Assembly: GCA_032433595.1 (NCBI GenBank)
Contig: JASWJB010000065.1
Location: forward strand, 1-64,000
Reading direction: 5' to 3'
From: Conoideocrella luteorostrata
Lineage: Eukaryota > Ascomycota > Sordariomycetes > Hypocreales > Clavicipitaceae
DNA: 64,000 bases
The position numbers and the translations under genes are program-made. Below the pieces are notes generated by a model. The model saw nothing but the letters and a program-made list of their open reading frames with translations, made no database searches and was not told where the DNA came from. Below, in pieces: positions 46,440-57,306 of the stretch. Every line of letters begins with the position of its first letter. Position 1 is the first letter of the stretch.

Positions 46440-46673
46440 GTTATGTACTCCGTACTAGTACAGCAGCACACGCTGGACCGACATTCGATGCAATTATCCG
46501 ACCATCATCCGATCGTTTGCGTACATCAAACAGTGAACTTCAGGCAGCAACTCTACCAACAAACCACTCGTACATCCTCATTATCCCTCGCTGCGACCGG
46601 CTGGCCATCACACCTACTTGTCATGACATAGCAATAGTACATATTTTCGCGACGGACTGGTCTCGCCGCCAAC

Positions 46674-48343
46674 ATGTCCGTCAACCCGGTGCAGTCGCTG
46701 CAGCTGGCAGACTACCTCGAGAAGCTGCCAGGGACTACATTTAGAAAGCTCTACCAGCAGCCCTCGACGGCGTTTGCTATTTTCCGACGCATGCTTCCAC
46801 ATCTAGGTACATTAATGAGAAAATTGAAAACCTAGATGGTGCAAGCGATGTACTAATGAAGGCCTTTCTCCCATTGTTTCAGCGAAAACGCTCGTCATGC
46901 GCATCTTATACATGCCCAAACCGATGCTTCTCAGCGACCTCGACGTATGGATGAAGCCAGACGCGAAAAGGTACCAACACGCCCCCCTCCCCATCCCCAG
47001 GCATTTCACGTACTATTTCGTTTCGCATGTCAATGGTAGTTTTTTCTTTTCCTAACAATCACGGTTTTGGGGAGGCAAAAAGGCAGCGGGACAATGCGAT
47101 TGCCACACTCAAGGGACTGCACATCATCCAAATCTCGGTGCCGTCGAAAGAGAAGCCGCAAGAGATGCAGCTCACGTCCAACTTCAAGAACTCGCTCCGA
47201 CTTGCACTCACTGGCGGCGGTGAGCACAACTCGTTTGGCGTTCCCTCGACGCTCCTCGTCCCCCCCGAGATCGACCTTCCGTTCCTTGATCGGTATGCGC
47301 GGAAGAAGTGGGAAGATATCCTGCACTTTGTGGTTTCTAGTGTCGGTTACAAGAGCACGGGAGAGGCCAGCGGACCAAATAAGAGCGTCAAGGAACTCCT
47401 TATTGCGGGGAGACTAGTCGATAGGCGATCGAATGGAAGCATTGGCATCACGCAGGCGGGCTTCACGTTCTTGCTGCAGGAACCTAATGCACAAGTCTGG
47501 ACATTGCTCCTACTGTGGCTGGAAGCCAGCGAGACTAACAAGGCAGCCGGCCTGGAAACAGTCGACATGCTCTCCTTTCTCTTCGTCCTGGCCAGCCTGG
47601 AGCTCGGCCGGGCATACGACACAAACGCCCTCACCGAGCAACGAAAGAACATGCTCCCCTCCCTCCTCGACTTTGGCCTCATATATCTCCCGCAACACAA
47701 ACGATCCATGTTCTTCCCCACGCGGCTTGCCACGACTCTCACCAGCGGGGGGAGCAGTCTCCGCTCCATCAGCGACGGCGTCGCAGCAGCTACTGCCGCA
47801 GCATTAGGACCATCGTCTACCAACGCAGGTCCCCTTGGCTCCTCTGGCGACCAAAAGGGCAGCGTCATCGTCGAGACCAACTACCGCATCTACGCATACA
47901 CCCAGTCGACGTTGCAGATCGCCGTCCTCGCGCTATTCTGCAAGCTCAATATGCGATTCCCGGACATGGTCGCCGGTCGAGTATCACGCACGTCCATCCG
48001 CCAAGCCATCAACTTTGGCATCACTGCCGAACAGATCATATCGTATTTAGCCGCACATGCCCACGAGCAAATGCACCGCACTGCCTCACTCACCAACAAG
48101 CCGGTACTTCCGCCCACCGTGGTCGACCAGATTCGCCTGTGGCAGTTGGAAAATGAACGCATGAAAACCACCGGGGGCTTCTTGTTCCGCGACTTCGAGG
48201 ACCACAAGGAATTCGTGGACACTGCGAGATTTGCTGAAGAGATTGGCGTCTTGGTTTGGAGGAGCGACAAGTCAGGCATGTTTTTTGTACACAAGTATGA
48301 GCAGATTAGGGATTATTTGAAGAGCCGAAAGCGATTTGAATAA
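46674..48343 (+). CDS. TFB2: TFIIH subunit Tfb2 (p52 homologue)
   Basis: Three exons (46674-46806, 46883-46970, about 47083-48343) give about 493 residues, the normal length. The N-terminus MSVNPVQSLQLADYLEKLPG and STAFAIFRRMLPHLAKTLVM, and the C-terminal winged-helix region ending FFVHKYEQIRDYLKSRKRFE, are characteristic of Tfb2. The protein belongs to the TFIIH core, where it binds and stimulates the XPB/Ssl2 ATPase for promoter opening and nucleotide-excision repair. Other landmarks are QVWTLLLLWLE and FGITAEQIISYLAAHAHEQM. The second intron is retained in the raw frame as a false upstream Met; splicing at AAAAG gives AKRQRDNAIATL. It is a housekeeping gene with no anomalies. Confidence 0.93.
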
Positions 48344-49075
48344 AAAGAAAAGGGGGGGGGGCTCTAAGTGAAAATGCAGCCCCCACCCCTCCCCCCTTTT
48401 TTCTTTTCTTTTTTTTTTTAAAAAAAAAGGAAAAAAAGTGTGCAGGTTTGATTCAGGTTGGTAAATCAGAAAATGTAGTTTATTTACATCTTCGCGGCGT
48501 TTTTACATGGCGGGCGAGTTGGTATTCCAGATTGGCAACTCAAAGGACGGACTACATATACATGTTGTTTGGGCTGCAAGGCGGCCGAAACAAACAAAGC
48601 TTACGAATAAGACTCAAGAGGCTTAAGAATAATAAGAGCAATCAATTATCATACTAACACTCACCAATTATGCACGGTGACAGGCCCATTTCCAAACCCG
48701 TTGAGCGAATCATCATCATACCAGCCAATCCCGTTTCCCTGATTACACACAATATACAAAATGCAGCAAACCAGGTAATCCATCGCCTTTACTACCACGT
48801 CCATACTAACAGAAGTTATCCTCCCCCCAGAACAAAAGAAAAGCATCAATAATCAAAGCGGGGTTGTAGTAATAATAGTAAAATCGTTCCGGACCAAGTA
48901 CCAAAACGTGGAAAAGCCAACACGCGCTCACTCTCCAATTGTATTCAACAAAAATCAGCCAACAGAGGAGAGGTTTGACTGACGTCAAAACAGGACAGAA
49001 GAGCAAAATACAGGCCAATACAACCAACAAAGTTATTGCCATACACACCAAGAGAGTTATCAAAAGACTCTCTCT
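48344..49075. other. Convergent spacer with homopolymer runs
   Basis: This is the 3' to 3' spacer between TFB2 (+) and the Ser-rich gene (-). It has a G run near 48352-48361 and a T-rich then A-rich tract at about 48400-48440. No gene is seen. Confidence 0.5.
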
Positions 49076-50365
49076 TCAGCACGCTGCAACACCACGGCTA
49101 GGAGCCAAATTCACAGCAATTCCGCCGGCTGCCGCTCGTGGATTCGGAAGTTCTTTCAACGTGGGCCCCTGTCTTTCACAACTCTTATAGCGATTGCCCG
49201 CACTGCCAAGGAGCTTGTTCTTTGGACCCTTATCATCCATCGATCCACGTTTTGGGAGCAATTTCGGTCGACCGAGGTGACGGGCATAAGCCTGCTGCCA
49301 TAACTGGAGGGACTGCTTGGCTTCGGATGTGATGCAAAGTGAGTCGAGGTGACTGAAGATTCGACGGTATTTTACCTCATCTTCATTATCAGGTCGAGTT
49401 TTAGTATTATGAGTAATTGTTGTCAGCGCCGATGTGGTGTTCGAGGGAGCGAGATACGTCAAACGATTACTAGATGTGGTGAGAGACTGGCGATTACGAG
49501 CTGCAGCCAGACGATAATCCTGCCAGTAGTCATGGACATTTGATGAAGAAGAGGACAGCGAAGGCTTCTGAAGATTTTCAGCTGAGAACCGATCGTCTAG
49601 CGCCATGAATCTACCCGACCAGTACTCTGAACTTTGAGCGGTGTAAATACGGGTGGCATCCCGTTCAGGTATGGGCGGGCTTGGGCTTGAACCGATGCCG
49701 GAACTTGAGGACGATGTGGCCACAGATGAAGACAATGTTGAATTGCTGGTTTCCGTATCATCCACCTGTGGAAGCCCTGGCGAACCTCTCGGAGAAGCCT
49801 TGTGCATAAAGCCAGAGTTCCTAGCAGCCGCCAAGCTCGACCGAGAGAATGACTTCTTCAGGCCATGCAAGACAGTCATGGTCCTCGATTTCGGCAATTT
49901 ACTTCCAACCCTAGGTATCAAAGAGGATTTCTTACCCCTATCGTCGTCTTTCATTTCCAACGGAGGAATGTTCTCGCCATCTTCCAGCGAGCTAGGTTGC
50001 GCGACCAATGTATACACGGAAGGCTGCTTCAAGAGCGACCTCGTCGACAGGGACAGCAACGCATTCTTTTTACCAAACGAGCCCTTTGGCGTCTTCTTGA
50101 CTTTGGTATGGGCAACAACGTTGACTTCGGATTCGCCAACAATTGGACTCGTGGTCGGGGGCTCCGTATTCGGGAAGCATGCAGATATGCGTCGAGATCG
50201 CCTTGATGCAACCGATGCGGAAGGGGTTGCGGAAACCAACGTACAGTCTTTTATGCTATGAACAAGCTCAAACTGGTCACTTCGAATCAGATCCGAGCCT
50301 CGGGAGCTTTTCACGGGGCCAAATGGTGCAGAGATACGTGGTCGTTGCAGTGGACGTTTGGGCAT
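49076..50365 (-). CDS. Ser-rich uncharacterised fungal protein
   Basis: This intronless frame of about 429 residues starts at ATG 50365 (MPKRPLQRPRISAPFGPV). The three codons before it open only with GTG. Most of the protein is Ser-rich and disordered-looking. Two conserved-looking blocks stand out: YTAQSSEYWSGRFMALDDRF, and RRIFSHLDSLCITSEAKQSL with LQLWQQAYAR near the C-terminus. I have seen this pair of blocks in uncharacterised proteins of filamentous fungi but know no function. There is no membrane segment, signal peptide or catalytic motif. Basic clusters could drive nuclear import. Confidence 0.8.
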   Translation of the reverse strand: MPKRPLQRPRISAPFGPVKSSRGSDLIRSDQFELVHSIKDCTLVSATPSASVASRRSRRISACFPNTEPPTTSPIVGESEVNVVAHTKVKKTPKGSFGKKNALLSLSTRSLLKQPSVYTLVAQPSSLEDGENIPPLEMKDDDRGKKSSLIPRVGSKLPKSRTMTVLHGLKKSFSRSSLAAARNSGFMHKASPRGSPGLPQVDDTETSNSTLSSSVATSSSSSGIGSSPSPPIPERDATRIYTAQSSEYWSGRFMALDDRFSAENLQKPSLSSSSSNVHDYWQDYRLAAARNRQSLTTSSNRLTYLAPSNTTSALTTITHNTKTRPDNEDEVKYRRIFSHLDSLCITSEAKQSLQLWQQAYARHLGRPKLLPKRGSMDDKGPKNKLLGSAGNRYKSCERQGPTLKELPNPRAAAGGIAVNLAPSRGVAAC

Positions 50366-51088
50366 CGTGACCACGACCTAGAGACGTCGGGGCAAGACGT
50401 GGACCAATATGCAGTCACTGCAATAACCTTTCAATTCGGAAAGCCGTAAGCGCTGCTCCCGTAATATCACTCTTCAGCTCTTCTAGGTCAGATATATCTT
50501 TGTGTGTTCTTGCAGCGGAAACGACAAGTAATGCCCAGCAAAGGTTGTGGTGTCCGCGTATGTGGCTGGCATCTGTTAATACGGGATGGTGTCTCGTGCT
50601 GCGAATATGTACACGAGGTGAACAGCTGGAGATAAAGACAAAACCAAGACGCAAAGAAAACTGTTTATTTATAGACAAACACTAGGTCCTTGGACGCGTT
50701 GCAGGCCAGTCAAGGAGAGTAGTGAATCGAATTAGTGGTAGCCGTCGAGGGCGTTTTGTTGTGTTCTTTAAGCAACGATGATTTGGCGAGAGCAAGCTGA
50801 AAGGATGGCGGCATTGAATTTCTCGAGAGGCGAATGGATGGAATGCGTGCTCGCTAAAAAAAAAAAAATAGGGCAGGTGGCGGACAGTTGCGTCGGCTCG
50901 CAGGCAGCAGCTGCGGTTACTGCGGTGCGGGCGGACGTGCAGGCGGACGTGTTCACTCACTCACTTCATTCACTTGCCCTTGCTGGTGTGGCTCGTCCAT
51001 CAAACAACAATGGCATGCTTTCATTAAAAGCGTCTATTCTAGAAACCGTATCCAGCTTGTATTATCAGCGCAGCCGGGGGTGCGGCGG
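50366..51088. other. Intergenic, no supported gene
   Basis: This is the spacer between two minus-strand genes. An A run lies near 50857-50868. No recognisable gene. Confidence 0.5.
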
Positions 51089-52123
51089 TCAGTACTCCCA
51101 TCCCTCAATCTTAAACTCATTCACAACATCGCCCTCGCCCCTCGGGATCTCATGTCCATGTCTATCCCACAATGCCCTCTCCACAATCTTCACAGTCCCC
51201 TGCCAATTAACAAGCATAACCGTCTGTCTTTGCGTGCCGTACAAACCCGTCTGGAACCCATTGGCCGCCAGCGCACTCACTTCAGGCTGCTGCTCCAGCA
51301 ATCTCTCCTCGACGGCCTCCAGCGAGCCCTCGTCTTCAGCCCACTCTGCCTTCCCTCTAGCCCGCGCGTCATTCATAACCTCCCGCTGAGCGTCATTTCC
51401 CAGCGGCGGAACGAAAACGGTATGCCTCAACAGAGCTGTGGTCTCTTCGAACGGTGTACCGGGCTCAGGCGCAGGAAATGTATCAGTATCCAACACACCA
51501 AACAAGCCTCGTATCAACTCCCCCTCGCTGGACTTCTTATCCACCGCGCGTTTTATCGCATCCCGTAGCAATTGGGTCCCCAATTCAACCTTTGGCCACT
51601 TCGCTTCCGCATCAAACGTGGTATTGCTCAACCCCCACGTCTCGCCGCGCTCTCTCGCAACCACAGGAACTTCATCCGCATGAGCGGCTCTGTTGCTTAC
51701 GATGGCGACCCCCGATCCATTCTTGCTCAGTTTCCCGCATACCATGGAGAAGCCGCCCACGCCCTTGACACCTCCGTCCTTGACGAGTTGGTGCACGCCG
51801 TCTTTGACACTGTCGCCCAGCCCGGCCAACCAAGCCGTCACCATGCCCCCGCGGGACTTCACTCCGTGCACGGGATGGGTATCATCATGGGTGTTGGCCT
51901 CACGGTAGTTTGTCAGCACGGCGAATAGGCCGTTCTTGGTGATGCCCATCCATGTGCCCTTCTCGGCGCGCTGAAGATCCCTTGATGAGAGAACCTGTTG
52001 GCCCGTGGTGGGATGCGTCCACCAGTGTGGTCTGGATGTAGGGCGGAGGATGAATTCATCTCGGTTGTCGATCAGGATGAGTGGGTAGTCTGGGTGAGTC
52101 GTAGTAAAGAGAACTATGCACAT
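51089..52123 (-). CDS. NRDE-family (TANGO2-like) protein
   Basis: This is a 344-residue single-exon frame with the family hallmark at the N-terminus: MCIVLF followed by LILIDNRDEFILRPTSRP, the NRDE motif starting at residue 20. WMGITKNGLFAVLTNYRE, then SRGGMVTAWLAG and GLSNTTFDAEAKWPKV, are further conserved blocks. TANGO2 relatives are linked to Golgi organisation and to lipid or haem handling in animals; the fungal role is not settled. The Cys after the initiator Met is conserved in this N-terminal-nucleophile-like family. The frame and length are normal. Confidence 0.9.
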   Translation of the reverse strand: MCIVLFTTTHPDYPLILIDNRDEFILRPTSRPHWWTHPTTGQQVLSSRDLQRAEKGTWMGITKNGLFAVLTNYREANTHDDTHPVHGVKSRGGMVTAWLAGLGDSVKDGVHQLVKDGGVKGVGGFSMVCGKLSKNGSGVAIVSNRAAHADEVPVVARERGETWGLSNTTFDAEAKWPKVELGTQLLRDAIKRAVDKKSSEGELIRGLFGVLDTDTFPAPEPGTPFEETTALLRHTVFVPPLGNDAQREVMNDARARGKAEWAEDEGSLEAVEERLLEQQPEVSALAANGFQTGLYGTQRQTVMLVNWQGTVKIVERALWDRHGHEIPRGEGDVVNEFKIEGWEY

Positions 52124-52851
52124 GATGGGGGCTGGCGATGGCGTCGATGCTGTGTTGCGGTGTTGATGATGTTGAGTGGGTTATGTAATGCCGAGGTAGC
52201 CAGATGATGGACTTGAGCGAAGCCGGGTCTGGTATTGCAAATTGCAAATTCAGGCGCAAATGATCAATCTTGGAGTAACTTCACAGATTGTATGCAATAA
52301 TACTGAAATAATACTGAAATAGAACTTGCCATTCAGAGAATTGGAAAAGGTCTTGAGCAACATGGGGGGTCAACGGCATAAGTACTCCGTACTGTGATGT
52401 GAGACTGTCTCTCAGAACAACCTTGTAGTTAGTTACGGAGCACGGAGTATATGGTGGATTGATCCACCCCGGTCTTTTCGAGATCCATCGGCCCACCAAC
52501 ATCATCGGGAGACTGGCATATTGCCACTAACAGCAGACATCACCGCTTGTTTTGCCGTGGATAGGACAAAAAGTCTCATGATATTTTTCTTTACCTTGTA
52601 ACGCCAACATAAGTACGTAGTGCATAGTACATGGTACATATACTCTTTCAATAGTTTGCATTATAATATTCTAATAGAGAGAACTTTTGTTGCGACATGT
52701 CCTTTATTTACATGTGTATTTTCATGCCATCACCATTAATGCTGACCAAGTCCTGTTTATTACTGGTCAGTATCTTTCTCTATTCGGCCTATACCTCTTG
52801 TTCCTCAAACACCAGGCTTATCCTGCCTACTCCGGTATCCATACCGCCAGT
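52124..52851. other. Intergenic, no supported gene
   Basis: This is the spacer between the TANGO2-like gene start and the last exon of the ABC transporter. TACTCCGTA and ACGGAGTA motifs lie near 52382 and 52434-52450. No gene. Confidence 0.5.
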
Positions 52852-55800
52852 CTATCTCTTATTAAAGTTGAGGAACCGGCTCTGTGTAACCAAGTCAGTC
52901 AAAAGTCACGATTGTGTGCGCCCAGAGCAGATGTCACTTACCGCAGTAAATAAAATGACCAAGTTGCTCCCAATAAAAGCAATGTAAATCCCCAAGTCGC
53001 GCCACCTGTTGTTGAACGACATGTCCAACGGCCTGTAGAACTCATCTCCGACCCTATAGGCACAGTACTCGCAGTTTTGTGTGTTATTATTGACAAGATA
53101 GCCAGGCGCGCCACGGTCAAAAAATGGAGTCATGTACTCTCCGCAAGTGGAGTTATCGGGGGCGATGAAGCGGTTCACTTCCGCGGAAGTACATGCCACC
53201 TTGAGGCCGTGGAGTGCGGTGGTAACCATGCCACTGATGAGTCGGGTGAATGGATCGAGCTGATACAGCCAAGCGCGCCAGAAGCCGGGCATTTGGGGGG
53301 CAGGAATCGTGACTCCGCAGAAGAGGGCGAAGATGATTATGATGAACGGATCAAATTGGGCTGAAATGCGTGGCGATGGGGTCAACGAGGCCAGTCCTTG
53401 CCCGAGAGTCACGGCAAAGACTTCTGTAGTAAGGATCATGAAGAACTGGTACCCGGCTCGAGACGGAGTCGAGTCGAGTCCGGGCATAAAGTACAGGCAT
53501 ACGAAAAAGACAACAGCACAGAGAACGGAATAGGGCATCTCGGCTGCGGTAATGGCCGTCGCAAATGTCAAGGGCGAATACATCTTTGAGGAGGCCTCGC
53601 GAAAGAACAGAGCCCGCTTGATGTGGAACATGACTTCGACCTGGCTGATGATCAAAGCCGGCAAGACCGTGACCTGGAACATGACGAAGACGGTGTATTG
53701 CAGCGAGGAGCGAGAGTCATCGAGATTGAGGTATGTCAGACCAGAAATAAAAGCCACCGCAAAATGATTGAACAAGCGAGTGAAGAGGTAATTCGGCGAA
53801 CGCCAAAAAGCCCGGAACATGCGGCGACACACAATTTTGAGCTGGTGATGTGCCGGCGAAGCATACTCCTTTTCCAAGTCGGGGCTCGAGCATTGCGCCA
53901 CGGCTTTCCGTTCATCTCGCATCGTAGCAATGGACTTCTTGGCGTGCTCAAACTCGGGGCTGTCGTTCCAAATGTCGGCCCAGTCACGCTCCCCGATACG
54001 CGGCGCGCTACCCGCACCAATGGCCTCAAGCATGAACTCGGCGACGTTGTCCGTAGGAGCAGCCTCGGCACCGTGACGCTTCAAATACGCACGCAAGATG
54101 GAGGCATCTTCGCCAATGTCGCCAAAGTAGACGGTTTGGCCGCCGCGCTGGAGCAACAGGAGGCGATCAAAGTTCTCGAATAATGCAGCGTTGGGTTGGT
54201 GGATGGTGCAGAGAATAGCTTGGCCTGCAGCAGCCAGTTTCTTGAGGAACCGGACAATATTGAAGGCGCTCTGGCTGTCAAGGCCAGACGTAGGCTCGTC
54301 CAGAAACAACAGCAATTCAGGCTTGGCGGCAAGCTCTACGCCTATGGTAACCCGTTTACGCTGCTCGACGGTCAGACCTGCCTCTGCAGTACCGATGATG
54401 CAGTCCGCAATAGTTTCCATTTCAAGGAGGGCAATGATTTCCTCCACGTATGCATGACGCTCGGCAATGGGAGTTTCGTACGGCTGTCGGAGGTCGGCGG
54501 AGAATCGGAGGGCTTCGCGGACGGTTTGTGTAGGTTCGTGGAGATCAAGCTGTTCGGCATAGGAGGTCGACCGCTGGAACTGCTTGCCAGGTTTTGAGCC
54601 ATCGACGAAAACGTCGCCAGTGATGACGCCAATATTCTTGCGGGAAGCCAATACATCGAGCAAAGTGGTTTTGCCCGCCCCTGAAGCACCCATCAAGGCC
54701 GTCAGCTCACCAGGTCTCACATAGCCAAATACATTGGTGAGGAGCCGGCGAGTTCCACCAGGAACAGGGACGTCGTAGTTGAGGTTCTCCCATGTTAGGA
54801 TACTTTCCGACTTGATTGTCAGGTCCGATCCAGCCTCGTTGGTCTTGTCCCTGCGCTTAGCTTCCCGCTTCTGCAGAAGCTGCTCGTTGAGGGCCTTACG
54901 TTCCTTGTTAGGCCTCTGGTAGACCTTGAACGAGTTTCCAGCCATTCCAAACTTGACCACTTCGCCCAACACGACATTCAGTGTGAGGAAGAAGACGATG
55001 ATTGCAACAACGATGCCCCAGTTGCGCCACAAATCTCCTGGATAGTACGAGAATCCACGTGCAATGTAATCTGATCCAGCGACGAATGTTGTTCCTGCAT
55101 TGGAGCCAGGCAACGTGCAAACTTGGTGGTTGATGTCCGTGTATCCAGGCCCAGCGGGAATGAGCGAGTCAGCCGTGCACGTCATGTCAATGCGCTGGAA
55201 CTCATTTTGCATTAGAGAGCTGAAAATGAGTCCCAGAGGGTTGACCCAGTAGATCCATCGTAGCCACACCTTCTCCGACTGATACTGGATGATATAGCCT
55301 GACGTGGTGACAAATAGTGAAATGACGACCACAGCAAACTTGATGGCGTAGTCAAAATCTGGGCTCACGCAGCCAATGATACGGAAGAACAGGGTCATGG
55401 CAATATTCCCAGACAGGATCATCAGATAAAACGTAAAGAAAGCACCTGCGTCTCTAACAAGTCCACTCATAAAATACACAATGATGCTGAAGATCATGAT
55501 TTCGGTCGCAGAAAAGACTTGATCGACGATTATTTGGCCAATCCACAGGGCTGACGGTCTGTGGAACGCAAATGCCTTGTGCTTGTTGACGATAGCTCGT
55601 CCCAACATGGTTCCCGCCAGTTCCGAGAAGGCCTGGAAGGCGTTGAACAGAAGCGCGATAAACAGGAGACCTCCCTTGCTAAAAGCACTAGCAGACGTCT
55701 TTTCCAAATTAAGATAGAGAGTACCCAGCACGATAGCAATGACCATGCTTCGAGTCCAAGCGAGGGTCAGGTTGAATCGATCCTGCAACTTCAGCGTAAA

Positions 55801-57306
55801 CTGTCTCTTCATGAGCGCCCAGACTTGTAAATGGAAGCCGACCTGGTAGACAGATTTCTTAGAAGTTCCGCGCTTGCTCTCTTTGACCGCCACTTGAAAG
55901 TCGTCGTGCTTGTGTTTCTCCTGCTCCAAGTTATCCTTGAACTTGGTAATCTCGGCCTCCAGTTTCCTCTGGTAGGTCGACTCGCGAAAGGCCTTTAAAA
56001 GGGTATCCGGGCTGTGAGGAGTGTCCTTCTCTGAACGCCCTGGTGCGTATTGACGTTCAAATTCGTCAGTGCAGCCCGTGAGGTAATCGGGCGTGGTTTG
56101 TCTCGGCCGAGGCGCGAATCCCAGTCCTTCAAAATAGCTTCGGGCTTCCTTGGAAGGACCAAAAAATACCTGCTTCCCTTCATCAATGACCAGGACCTTG
56201 TCAAACAGGTTATATATGTTCTCGGAGGCCTGATAGAGGGACACGAAAGTGGTTGTCTTGTACAGGTTGGTCTGTATGCGGAGCGATCTGGTAAAATCGA
56301 GGGCGGTACTGGCATCGAGACCACGAGTGCTGTTGTCCCAGGAAAGAATACAGGCATTGGTGATCATCATTTCGGCAATGGATACACGTTTCCGCTCGCC
56401 TCCAGAAATACCGCGCACAAAGTGGTCACCAACAACAGTCTTTCTGGTGTGTTCAATGTTGAACATCTTGAGCAGGGTGGAGACAATGTGCTCCTTGAAC
56501 TCTGTCTTGGTCATGTTAGCAGGTCGCTTCGCGGGCATCTTGGTATCAAGAGCAAAACCCAAGGTCTGTTCAACCGTCAGAGTCGGATGATGAATGTCGT
56601 CTTCTGCATTGTAAACAGCTTCGGCTCGGTAACGTTTGAACTCTTTTGCAGTCCACGGGCCGTAAAAAACATCTCCCTGGACACTGGTGTATCCATATCT
56701 TTGATTGGCGATGGTTTTGAGGAAAGTTGTACAGCCAGACCCAGGCTTGCCCAAGACCAGCACCATCTCCCCAGGCTTACATACACCCTGAAAGCTGTCG
56801 AGCAGAGTGGCCTCGACTGGCTTTCTGCCCAGTCCTGTCAGACCAATGAGGGGTGTTATGATGTCAAAGAAGTTGATAAAGGCATTGGGAAACGTTTGAA
56901 CATAATTGGTCATTCCGCCAAAACCTTTGACAGTCAAGCCATCCCAACAGGCACCAATATGTTTGGCTTTGATACCAGCAGCTTCACCTGCAGCCAGGTC
57001 GCCACGCAACGCTGTTTCGAGATCAAAGATGGACTCGGTATCGGTGTTTTTGGAATCTACAGGTACGGCCTTCTCCGGGTCAATGTTTTTGCCCGTGCTC
57101 TGCCTACGGCCTGCTCGAGATGCACCAGTGAATTCCCTCTGCAATTCCGCAAAGTCGGCCTCGGCCTGCTCCACCGATACCGCCGACCTTACTTCACCAG
57201 CATCATGTTCCAGCTTTTGGTGGTTTGCAGCAGTCGAATTAGAATCCCCCGAATCTCGTTGGGATGATTGGGGAGCAGCAGCCTCAGATGAATAGTGGTC
57301 TGCCAT
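52852..57306 (-). CDS. Full-size PDR-type ABC transporter (ABCG, BFR1/CDR-like)
   Basis: Main exon 57306-52942, then a 60-nt intron (GTAAGT to ACAG) and a 10-codon last exon (52881-52852) encoding SRFLNFNKR, the usual PDR ending. Together they give about 1464 residues. I chose ATG 57306 (MADHYSSEAAAPQ); the frame continues 50 codons upstream, but that looks like leader. Order is NBD1-TMD1-NBD2-TMD2. NBD1 has a degenerate Walker A GKPGSGCTT, signature VRGISGGERKRV and SWDNSTRGLD. NBD2 has canonical GASGAGKTT, a degenerate signature LTVEQRKRV and LLLFLDEPTSGLD. This asymmetry is normal for fungal PDR pumps. Each TMD has about six helices. They export hydrophobic drugs, mycotoxins or lipids across the plasma membrane; the substrate cannot be read from sequence. 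Confidence 0.95.

Noticed and set aside
49653..50261. 202-codon plus-strand open frame
   Set aside because: Shadow of the Ser-rich minus-strand gene, whose conserved YWSGRFMALDDRF block is on the other strand.
56700..56760. Damaged Walker A (Cys for Lys) in the ABC transporter as a loss-of-function sign
   Set aside because: This substitution, and the degenerate second signature, are normal for fungal PDR transporters.
56050..57267. 405-codon plus-strand open frame
   Set aside because: Antisense shadow of NBD1 of the ABC transporter, which has all family motifs on the minus strand.
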